Source of the DNA: an uncultured Eubacterium sp. | GTDB taxonomy: Bacteria; Bacillota; Clostridia; Lachnospirales; Lachnospiraceae | Direction: 5' to 3' | Length of the DNA stretch: 10,435 nucleotides | NCBI GenBank assembly: GCA_910580075.1 | Contig: CAJTVR010000126.1 | Location: 1 to 10,435 of the forward strand | Shown here: positions 1-5,303 of the stretch, in pieces | Position numbering within the stretch: the stretch's first letter is position 1 | How the letters are laid out: each line of letters opens with the position of its first letter | Position numbers and translations under genes: made by a program | The notes under the pieces: model-generated | What the model saw: only the letters and a program-made list of their open reading frames with translations | Database searches by the model: none | Told to the model about the DNA's origin: nothing

Positions 1-56
1 ATGGCTATATTGAGAGAGTAGGATCAAAAAAAGCAGGATATTGGAATGTGTTATAG
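1..56 (+). CDS. 3' end of an unidentified gene, possibly an AlbA_2/divergent-AAA ATP-binding regulator
   Basis: Reading from base 3, an open frame gives GYIERVGSKKAGYWNVL and stops at TAG 54-56. The start lies outside the window. From memory, tails of the form GxIERVGSxKxGYWxV are typical of the C-terminal winged-helix region of Schlafen AlbA_2 / ATP-binding 'putative DNA-binding' proteins in Firmicutes. In these the glycine and aromatic residues form the last beta-hairpin of the wing. Only 17 residues are visible, so the family call is an inference and the frame itself could be fortuitous. The next gene starts about 365 bases downstream with its own promoter, so an operon link is unlikely. 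No convincing terminator follows the stop codon. Confidence 0.5.
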   Translation, partial: GYIERVGSKKAGYWNVL

Positions 57-360
57 AGTATAAATTTCCGGCAACAGGCCGTCCCTTTGCCAGTCAGAAT
101 TTAAAATTGATTATAATACACAAATCTCAACAAATACACAGCGAACACTTTACTTTAATTAGAAAGAACTGGAAAAATTCCGTGATCCATACCGCTTTAC
201 TGTCATTTTATGCTGCAGCCTCATCAAAAAAACAGCAAAGCTGCCGGACTCTGCCATTCTGAAACTGAAACACTAAGACAGCGCCATCCGGCTGCCCTTT
301 CCATACAGCACCGTCTCCAGCGTCCGGGCAGCCGTTATGAAAATTCTCCCCAAAAATCTC
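57..360. other. gene-free stretch upstream of the SPFH operon
   Basis: No reading frame here has both a ribosome binding site and a recognisable product. An open frame on the plus strand from base 41 gives a low-complexity, non-homologous-looking peptide with no Shine-Dalgarno sequence. Two minus-strand frames across 190-350 are open and protein-like in parts, but lack start signals and recognisable motifs, so a decayed gene is possible but unproven. The only strong structure is the 9-bp inverted repeat at 289-334. Confidence 0.5.
289..334. repeat. 9-bp perfect inverted repeat with long loop
   Basis: CGGCTGCCC at 289-297 is the exact reverse complement of GGGCAGCCG at 326-334, with a 28-nt loop. 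Neither strand has a T-run straight after the stem, so it does not qualify as an intrinsic terminator. On the minus strand, a much weaker 4-bp stem (CAGC/GCTG) followed by seven T's lies near 226-243. The function is unknown. Confidence 0.45.
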
Positions 361-389
361 TTGTATAAACAGCAGATATATGATATCAT
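361..389 (+). promoter_or_regulatory. sigma-A-type promoter of the SPFH operon
   Basis: The -35 box is TTGTAT at 361-366 and the -10 box is TATCAT at 384-389, with a 17-bp spacer. Transcription would start near 396, giving a short leader that holds the Shine-Dalgarno at 407-413. The -10 box lies inside the tandem palindrome at 381-399. CATAAT at 387-392 is an alternative -10, but its spacing of 20 bp to the same -35 is poor. Confidence 0.55.
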
Positions 390-399
390 AATGATATCA
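381..399. promoter_or_regulatory. tandem palindromic operator at the SPFH promoter
   Basis: The 19 bases TGATATCATAATGATATCA form a perfect palindrome with one central base. It is also two copies of the 8-bp self-palindrome TGATATCA (381-388 and 392-399) repeated every 11 bp, about one helical turn. It covers the -10 box and the predicted start of transcription, where a bound protein would block initiation. Tandem short palindromes are the usual target of ribbon-helix-helix repressors (MetJ boxes are 8-bp palindromes), and such a protein is the second gene of this operon. Autoregulation is inferred, not shown. Confidence 0.6.
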
Positions 400-421
400 A
401 AAAGAAAGAGGAGTGATATAT

Positions 422-1405
422 ATGAAAGAAAAAAATCTGATATTAAAAAAGAACGGCCTGGCAGTTCTCCTGTTATCTTTTGTTATTTATGCCGCAGCTA
501 TTGCAGGTGTAGTTTTGGGGGCGCAGCGGTCTAAGCTGTTAATGGGGATCAGCATCTTTGTACTCTGCGTTACATGGCTGCTCTGGCCGGGATTAAAAGT
601 CTTAAGGCCGCAGGAAGCACTCGTACTGACATTGTTTGGAAAATATATCGGTACACTGCGGGAGCCTGGATTTTACTTTGTAAATCCATTCTGCAGCGCA
701 GTCAATCCGGCAGCCGGAACAAGGCTGAGACAGAGTGGTGACGTAAATGACACAGAAGCGGCCCAGGCAGTGGCAGCTGTATCATCCGCTACAAAGAAAA
801 TTTCATTGAAAGTTATGACGCTGGATAATAACCGCCAGAAGATTAATGACTGTCTGGGAAATCCGGTTGAAATCGGAATAGCAGTGACATGGAAAATTCA
901 GGATACTGCAAAAGCGGTGTTTAATGTGGACAATTATAAAGAATTCCTTTCCCTGCAGTGTGACAGTGCCCTGCGCAATATTGTAAGAATTTACCCTTAT
1001 GATGTCGCCCCGAATGTGGATACTACAGGAGACGGCATTGCAGATGAGGGAAGCCTGCGCGGCTCGAGCGAGATGGTAGCGGCCAGAATACGTGATGAAA
1101 TACAAAACAAGGTAGAAGAAGCGGGCATTGAGATTATTGATGCAAGGATTACACAGCTGTCTTATGCACCGGAGATTGCAGCGGTCATGCTGCAGCGCCA
1201 GCAGGCTTCTGCCATTATAGATGCCAGAAAGATGATTGTAGACGGTGCTGTCGGAATGGTAGAAATGGCACTGGAACATTTAAATGAAAACCAGACAATT
1301 GTGCTGGATGAAGAACGCAAAGCTGCAATGGTTTCTAATCTGCTGGTTGTCCTGTGCGGGAACCATGATGCACAGCCGGTTATAAATTCGGGAAGCCTGT
1401 ACTAA
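422..1405 (+). CDS. SPFH/band 7 domain membrane protein
   Basis: This 327-residue protein belongs to the SPFH (stomatin/prohibitin/flotillin/HflK-C) superfamily. Members oligomerise at the membrane and organise microdomains or modulate membrane proteases; the client here is unknown. Two hydrophobic segments are visible, at about residues 12-34 and 39-58. The SPFH core follows from about residue 60, including LRPQEALVLTLFGKYIGTL and the EPGFYFVNPF turn. A helical segment with the ARIRDEIQNKVEEAGIEI stretch and the LQRQQASAIIDARK region follows, as is usual where SPFH domains pass into the coiled-coil. I chose ATG at 422 because AGAGGAG at 407-413 sits 8 nt before it. A GTG at 413 is in frame but overlaps that Shine-Dalgarno. 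The stop is 7 nt before the Arc-like gene, so the two are co-transcribed. Confidence 0.95.
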   Translation: MKEKNLILKKNGLAVLLLSFVIYAAAIAGVVLGAQRSKLLMGISIFVLCVTWLLWPGLKVLRPQEALVLTLFGKYIGTLREPGFYFVNPFCSAVNPAAGTRLRQSGDVNDTEAAQAVAAVSSATKKISLKVMTLDNNRQKINDCLGNPVEIGIAVTWKIQDTAKAVFNVDNYKEFLSLQCDSALRNIVRIYPYDVAPNVDTTGDGIADEGSLRGSSEMVAARIRDEIQNKVEEAGIEIIDARITQLSYAPEIAAVMLQRQQASAIIDARKMIVDGAVGMVEMALEHLNENQTIVLDEERKAAMVSNLLVVLCGNHDAQPVINSGSLY

Positions 1406-1412
1406 ATCTGCT

Positions 1413-1613
1413 ATGGCAGACAATACGAAAAAACAAATTCCGCTGAGGCTTTCCAAACAGCTTTATGACGCAGTTGCAGCCTGGGCAGAGGATGATTTCC
1501 GTTCTGTGAACGGACAGATTGAATATCTTCTGACAGAATGTGTCAGACAGCGCAGGAAAAACGGGAGGCCTGTGCCAGAAGAATTTGATGTTCCGCCAAA
1601 GCTGGATTTATAA
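1413..1613 (+). CDS. Arc-like ribbon-helix-helix DNA-binding protein
   Basis: A 66-residue protein with the pattern of the Arc/MetJ ribbon-helix-helix fold. A short strand KQIPLRL (residues 7-13) would enter the DNA major groove as a dimer. Helix A follows (SKQLYDAVAAWAEDDF, 14-29), then a turn RSVNGQI (30-36) resembling the RSVNSEI turn of phage P22 Arc. Helix B ends near residue 49, and the tail is Pro- and acid-containing. It starts 7 nt after the SPFH stop and has only a weak, distant Shine-Dalgarno (GGAAG 1391-1395), so translation is probably coupled to the upstream gene. It may repress its own operon through the palindromes at 381-399. An antitoxin role is possible from the fold, but no toxin gene is adjacent. 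Confidence 0.88.
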   Translation: MADNTKKQIPLRLSKQLYDAVAAWAEDDFRSVNGQIEYLLTECVRQRRKNGRPVPEEFDVPPKLDL

Positions 1614-1634
1614 GAAGGTATATGATAGAAAACT

Positions 1635-1675
1635 TCCGCTCTCTGCTGTCTGCCGGGAGCGGATTTTAGTTTTTC
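1635..1675 (+). terminator. intrinsic terminator of the SPFH-RHH operon
   Basis: TCCGCTC at 1635-1641 pairs with GAGCGGA at 1657-1663. The stem can extend inward by a U-G wobble and a C-G pair (1642-1643 with 1655-1656). TTTTAGTTTTTC follows. It starts 22 nt after the stop codon of the RHH gene. Confidence 0.8.
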
Positions 1676-1756
1676 TTAATACATCAGTCCCGCCGGCGGT
1701 GAAGCCGCTGACATCCGGCATGAAACAGCGCACAGCGGGCAGGATGCATCAGATAA

Positions 1757-1774
1757 ACTCGTTTTATAACGGGT
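1757..1774. repeat. short hairpin upstream of the kinase promoter
   Basis: ACTCGTT (1757-1763) and AACGGGT (1768-1774) can form a 7-bp stem with one wobble pair and a TTAT loop. The T-rich tract begins about 16 nt later, too far for a standard terminator. From about 1786 to 1830 the sequence is nearly all A/T, which could act as an UP element for the promoter at 1831. No gene is visible between 1676 and 1945. Confidence 0.3.
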
Positions 1775-1805
1775 CTTGTCAGAAATGTCATTTTATTTTA
1801 TAAAA

Positions 1806-1825
1806 TTTTTGGAAAATTTCAAAAA
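1806..1825. promoter_or_regulatory. candidate operator upstream of the KDG kinase promoter
   Basis: TTTTTGGAAAATTTCAAAAA is an imperfect inverted repeat (TTTTTG, AA, TT, CAAAAA symmetric; four mismatched positions) ending 5 bp before the -35 box. The position suits a regulator or an UP element. The A/T richness makes chance symmetry likely, so the call is tentative. Confidence 0.3.
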
Positions 1826-1830
1826 AAGGA

Positions 1831-1859
1831 TTGAGATTCTTGTCCAATCATTTTATAAT
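1831..1859 (+). promoter_or_regulatory. sigma-A promoter of the KDG kinase-aldolase operon
   Basis: The -35 box TTGAGA (1831-1836) and a perfect -10 box TATAAT (1854-1859) are 17 bp apart. Transcription would begin near 1866, giving a leader of about 80 nt before the GTG start at 1946. The A/T-rich flank upstream could strengthen it. Confidence 0.8.
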
Positions 1860-1945
1860 GTTAGCAAGCGGTCTGAGGGAGTCATGAACCGTTAATGAAA
1901 ATAGGCAGCGGATTAGGAGAGTCCGCAGAACAGGAGGGATTTTAC

Positions 1946-3043
1946 GTGAATTTAAATTTAAAACCGCAGAGTGATTGTAAATTTGATGCAGCATCACTCG
2001 GGGAGGTTATGCTTCGCCTGGACCCGGGAGAGGGGAGAATCCGGACAGCGAGGTCGTTCCGTGCATGGGAAGGCGGCGGTGAGTACAATGTAATCCGGGG
2101 CCTGAAAAAATGCTTTCGGCTGAATACAGCAGTTATTACTGCATTTGCTGATAATGAAGTAGGCATGCTGATGGAAGATTTCATTCAGCAGGGAGGTGTA
2201 GATACTTCTCTGATTAAATGGATGAAGACAGACGGCATCGGCCGTATCTGCCGTAACGGAATTAATTTTACAGAACGCGGGTTTGGTATCCGCGGAGCGG
2301 TTGGATGTTCTGACCGTGCGAACACAGCGATCGCAAAGGCATCGCCGGATGATTTTGACTTTGAGCATATTTTTGGCGAACTTGGTGTACGCTGGCTGCA
2401 TACAGGCGGGATTTATGCTGCTTTGTCCGAACAGTCATGTGAAACGGTATTAGCGGCAATAAAGACAGCGAAAAAATACGGCACAATTGTGTCTTATGAT
2501 TTAAATTACCGTCCTTCTATGTGGAGTGCAATTGGCGGACAGGAAAAAGCGCAGGAAGTCAATAAAGAAATTGCACAGTATGTAGACGTTATGATTGGTA
2601 ATGAAGAAGACTTCACAGCATGTCTTGGATTTGAAATTGAAGGAAACGATGAAAATTTAAAGACACTGAACTTAGACGGCTATAAAAAAATGATTAACGA
2701 AGCTGCAAAGACATATCCGAATTTTAAAGCAGTGGCAACGACACTCCGTCAGGTTAAAACGGCTACGGTCAATGACTGGAGCGCAATCTGCTGGGCAGAC
2801 GGAGAAATCTATAAGGCAAAAGATTATAACGGGCTGGAAATTATGGACCGTGTCGGCGGCGGAGATTCCTTTGCTTCCGGTCTGATTTACGGACTGATGA
2901 CAACAGAGGATGCAGAGCAGGCTGTAAACTATGGCGCTGCACATGGCGCTCTGGCAATGACAACTCCTGGTGATACAACCATGGCAAGCAGAAAAGAAGT
3001 AGAAGCTATTATGGGCGGAGCCGGAGCCAGAGTACAGAGATAG
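1946..3043 (+). CDS. kdgK: 2-keto-3-deoxygluconate kinase type sugar kinase (PfkB family)
   Basis: A 365-residue PfkB/ribokinase-family kinase, expected to phosphorylate 2-keto-3-deoxygluconate to KDPG with ATP in the cytoplasm. Seen: the N-terminal strand SLGEVMLRLDPGEGR, the substrate-side glycine motif GGGEYNV (43-49; GGAEANV-like in relatives), SYDLNYRPSMW mid-protein, and the C-terminal signature DRVGGGDSFASG. In that signature Asp307 is the likely catalytic base and the glycines form the anion hole. The second PfkB motif thus reads GGGD rather than the commoner GAGD. I chose GTG at 1946 because AGGAGGG (1932-1938) lies 7 nt before it. An in-frame ATG at 1895 would add 17 residues with no family similarity. 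Substrate specificity rests on the aldolase immediately downstream and on uxaC nearby; another keto-sugar acid is possible. Confidence 0.9.
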   Translation: MNLNLKPQSDCKFDAASLGEVMLRLDPGEGRIRTARSFRAWEGGGEYNVIRGLKKCFRLNTAVITAFADNEVGMLMEDFIQQGGVDTSLIKWMKTDGIGRICRNGINFTERGFGIRGAVGCSDRANTAIAKASPDDFDFEHIFGELGVRWLHTGGIYAALSEQSCETVLAAIKTAKKYGTIVSYDLNYRPSMWSAIGGQEKAQEVNKEIAQYVDVMIGNEEDFTACLGFEIEGNDENLKTLNLDGYKKMINEAAKTYPNFKAVATTLRQVKTATVNDWSAICWADGEIYKAKDYNGLEIMDRVGGGDSFASGLIYGLMTTEDAEQAVNYGAAHGALAMTTPGDTTMASRKEVEAIMGGAGARVQR

Positions 3044-3189
3044 TATTATGAAAGATAAAATGAAGACCAGTTTTTAAGATATTTCGCTTTGGCAGAATCC
3101 CTGGCTATGTGATAAAGGCAGGATTGAATTATAGACAGCAGCATGAAATAACAGATACATTTCATTGTATATCAGGAGGTTATAACAAA

Positions 3190-3822
3190 ATGAACGTAAT
3201 GGACAGCATGAAACAGTCGGTCATTGTTCCGGTAGTAGTAATAGAAGATGCAAAAGATGCAGTTCCGACAGCGAAAGCATTGCTGGCAGGCGGCATTAAT
3301 GTCATGGAAATTACACTGCGTACGGCAGCAGCCCTTGACAGCATCCGCAGTGTTGCAAAAGAGTGCCCGGATATGGTAGTAGGTGTCGGCACTGTATTAA
3401 ATATCGACCAGGCGAAAGAGTCTGTAGAGGCAGGTGCAAAATTTATCGTTTCTCCAGGCTTTGATGAAGAAACTGTAAAATGGTGTATTGAGAATGATAT
3501 TAATGTAACGCCAGGCTGTGTAACACCGACAGAAATTATGGCAGCACGTAAACTGGGATTAAGAGTTGTTAAATTCTTCCCGGCAAATGTATATGGCGGC
3601 TTAAAAGCAATCACCAACCTTGCTGCTCCGTTTACAGATATGCAGTTTATTCCGACAGGCGGCGTAAATACAGAAAATATCGCTGAATTTGTCGCAACTC
3701 CTGCAATCTTTGCAGTAGGCGGAAGCTGGGTCTGCAAAAAGAGCGATATTTCGGAAGGCAGTTTTGATAAGATTACACAGCTGTGCCAGGAAGCCCGCAG
3801 ACAGGCAGGGGCACAGTCATAA
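3190..3822 (+). CDS. eda: KDPG aldolase (2-dehydro-3-deoxyphosphogluconate aldolase)
   Basis: A 210-residue class I aldolase that splits KDPG into pyruvate and glyceraldehyde 3-phosphate, the last step of hexuronate and Entner-Doudoroff routes. The whole fold is readable: VPVVVIEDAKDA at the N terminus; EITLRT (40-45) with the catalytic Glu40; GVGTV (65-69); SPGFDEE; TPGCVTPTE (107-115); VKFFPA with Schiff-base Lys128; and the phosphate-binding PTGGVN. The length is normal for the family (about 205-215). The ATG at 3190 has AGGAGGT at 3174-3180, 9 nt upstream; an earlier in-frame GTG at 3109 lacks any such site. The 146-nt gap from kdgK holds no gene and no convincing terminator or promoter, so the two are probably co-transcribed. 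Confidence 0.95.
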   Translation: MNVMDSMKQSVIVPVVVIEDAKDAVPTAKALLAGGINVMEITLRTAAALDSIRSVAKECPDMVVGVGTVLNIDQAKESVEAGAKFIVSPGFDEETVKWCIENDINVTPGCVTPTEIMAARKLGLRVVKFFPANVYGGLKAITNLAAPFTDMQFIPTGGVNTENIAEFVATPAIFAVGGSWVCKKSDISEGSFDKITQLCQEARRQAGAQS

Positions 3823-3935
3823 TCCCTGGAACCCGGTTTTTGAAAGATCAGCCGTCTCATGCGGCAGGTTTCGGAAAAAGGGAGATTCGTAACTATATAA
3901 AGCTCTTTACAGCTGTTGGCAGCAGTTTGTAGGGG

Positions 3936-3980
3936 AAAAGGCATCCAGATAAAATCAAAAGACTGGATGCCTTTTAATTT
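3936..3980 (+). terminator. strong intrinsic terminator after eda
   Basis: AAAAGGCATCCAG (3936-3948) pairs perfectly with CTGGATGCCTTTT (3963-3975): 13 bp, a 14-nt loop, then TTTTAATTT. It separates the kdgK-eda unit from the lacI-uxaC unit. The flanking A and T runs would let it work in both directions, but no minus-strand gene lies to the right. Confidence 0.93.
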
Positions 3981-4032
3981 ATAGAATTTCCTAATTGACA
4001 GTCTATATTTTTATAAAATTTACCGAATCTGC

Positions 4033-4061
4033 TTGCTTTATTTTCCGTCATCATGTATAAT
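4033..4061 (+). promoter_or_regulatory. sigma-A promoter of the lacI-uxaC operon
   Basis: TTGCTT (4033-4038) and a perfect TATAAT (4056-4061) are 17 bp apart. Transcription would start near 4068, leaving a leader of about 178 nt before the regulator's ATG. A perfect TTGACA at 3995-4000 lies upstream but has no -10 box at a usable distance. Confidence 0.65.
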
Positions 4062-4075
4062 AAATTCAATTTCGT

Positions 4076-4089
4076 TGTAACTGCTTACA
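4076..4089. promoter_or_regulatory. cre/LacI-type operator downstream of the lacI promoter
   Basis: TGTAACTGCTTACA is a perfect inverted repeat (TGTAA/TTACA, 4-bp centre). It differs from the catabolite-response consensus TGWAANCGNTNWCA at one position (T for the central C). It starts about 8 bp after the predicted transcription start, where a bound repressor would block elongation or initiation. CcpA, or the LacI-family protein encoded just downstream, are the natural candidates. Binding is inferred. Confidence 0.55.
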
Positions 4090-4181
4090 CAAACTATCCC
4101 GGGATGTATGTGCATAATAACCCGCAGCAGAACTTGCCGGACAGATATTTTGTGCATCCTGCTCTGCATGATTTTTGTATA

Positions 4182-4220
4182 GACAGACAGGACAGACTGT
4201 ATGTCTGTCAGTTCAGACAT
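4182..4220 (+). repeat. cluster of competing inverted repeats in the lacI leader
   Basis: GACAGAC occurs at 4182-4188 and 4191-4197. Its complement GTCTGTC is at 4203-4209. ATGTCTG (4201-4207) is also an exact inverted repeat of CAGACAT (4214-4220). The central GTCTG can therefore pair with any of three partners, giving mutually exclusive stems in the RNA, or a compact operator cluster in the DNA. It ends 15 nt before the Shine-Dalgarno of the regulator gene. Confidence 0.55.
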
Positions 4221-4245
4221 ATTCCATGAAGTGCAGGTGATAAGT

Positions 4246-5262
4246 ATGGCATTAACGATTTACGATATTTCCCAAAAAGCCGGTGTATCGATAGCTACCG
4301 TTTCCCGTGTCATTAACGGTATCGGAAACGTCAGGCCGTCCACGAAGCAAAAAGTCATGGATGTCATTGAACAGTATGGCTATACACCGAATGCTTTTGC
4401 ACGGGGCATGGGGCTGAATTCGATTCGGACAATCGGCATACTGTGTGCGGATTCATCCGATCTGTATCTGGCCAGGGCAGTTTTTCTGCTGGAACAGGAG
4501 CTGCAGGCAAATGGCTACGAGGCTTTGCTTTGCTGTACCGGATATAATCCGGATGCGCGGAAAAAATACCTGAACCTGATACTTTCGAAAAAAGTGGACA
4601 GTATTATTTTAGCAGGCTCTGATTTTATAACTCCTTACGAAATAGATAATTCCTGTATCAGTGAAGCTGCAAAGGAAGTGCCGGTTATGCTGCTGAATGC
4701 GGCATACGATCATCCAAATGTATACAGTACACTCTGTGATTATCAGAATGTTATGTATGAAGCAGTCTCAGCGATGTACGAATCAGGAGTTCATGATATT
4801 TTATATATTTACAATGCCGATTCTTATAGCGGAATCCGAAAAAAGCAGGGTGTGGCAGATGCGTTAAAAGATAAAGGTATTACAGATTTTGAAAAGTATA
4901 TTTGCTATTATAGCGGAAAGCGTGATGCATATGGGGATATTGCTGCATTTATACAGCAGACGGCAGACCAGGGGATTTTCTTTCGCGGTGTCATCGCATC
5001 GGATGACTCCCTGGCCGTTGGAGCGGTGAAATATGCACAGCGCACAGGACTCCGCATTCCGGAGGACTTATCTGTAATCGGCTGTAATAATTCGATACTG
5101 ACGGACTGCTGTACGCCGGAACTGACATCGGTAGATAACCGGTTAGAAACACTTTCCCGCCAGCTGGTGCAGACTATGGTGCATGTGCTTGCTGGAGAGG
5201 AGATGCCCAAAAAATCCATATTTTCCGGCAGACTGATCAGGCGCAGTACGACATTGTTTTAG
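4246..5262 (+). CDS. LacI-family transcriptional regulator
   Basis: A 338-residue repressor of the LacI/GalR family. The N terminus holds the standard helix-turn-helix (TIYDISQKAGVSIATVSRVI, residues 4-23) followed by the RPSTKQKVMDVIEQYGYTPN helices and the hinge NAFARGMG. From about residue 62 (RTIGILCADSSDLYL) a periplasmic-binding-protein-like effector and dimerisation domain follows, with GVIASDDSLAVGAVKYA and LSVIGCNN as typical elements near the end. ATG 4246 is chosen because the helix-turn-helix begins at residue 4 and AGGTGA (4235-4240) lies 5 nt upstream; an in-frame start at 4201 would add 15 unrelated residues. It lies 41 nt before uxaC with no terminator between, so it most likely governs hexuronate use. 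The effector (for example a keto-deoxy acid or uronate) cannot be read from the sequence. Confidence 0.94.
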   Translation: MALTIYDISQKAGVSIATVSRVINGIGNVRPSTKQKVMDVIEQYGYTPNAFARGMGLNSIRTIGILCADSSDLYLARAVFLLEQELQANGYEALLCCTGYNPDARKKYLNLILSKKVDSIILAGSDFITPYEIDNSCISEAAKEVPVMLLNAAYDHPNVYSTLCDYQNVMYEAVSAMYESGVHDILYIYNADSYSGIRKKQGVADALKDKGITDFEKYICYYSGKRDAYGDIAAFIQQTADQGIFFRGVIASDDSLAVGAVKYAQRTGLRIPEDLSVIGCNNSILTDCCTPELTSVDNRLETLSRQLVQTMVHVLAGEEMPKKSIFSGRLIRRSTTLF

Positions 5263-5303
5263 CCGTAAATAAATATTATCACAAGAAAGAAAGAGGGAAA
5301 ATT

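Noticed and set aside
41..262. 73-codon open frame on the plus strand
   Set aside because: No Shine-Dalgarno, composition unlike the real genes, no recognisable motif, and it overlaps the tail of the partial gene ending at 56.
190..350. Two open frames on the minus strand that look partly protein-like
   Set aside because: Neither has a start codon with a ribosome site, and the two frames overlap each other; a decayed gene cannot be shown from this alone.
1895..1945. Upstream ATG start for the KDG kinase
   Set aside because: It adds 17 residues with no family similarity, and the strong AGGAGGG is placed correctly for GTG 1946 instead.
3180..3944. 254-codon minus-strand open frame over eda
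   Set aside because: Antisense shadow of a clear KDPG aldolase; Ser/Thr/Pro-rich translation and no motif.
3995..4019. Perfect TTGACA followed by TATAAA/TAAAAT as the lacI promoter
   Set aside because: The spacers are only 11-13 bp; the TTGCTT-17-TATAAT pair at 4033-4061 fits better.
4038..4220. 60-codon minus-strand frame upstream of the LacI gene
   Set aside because: It covers the promoter, operator and leader of the plus-strand operon, and shows no family motif.
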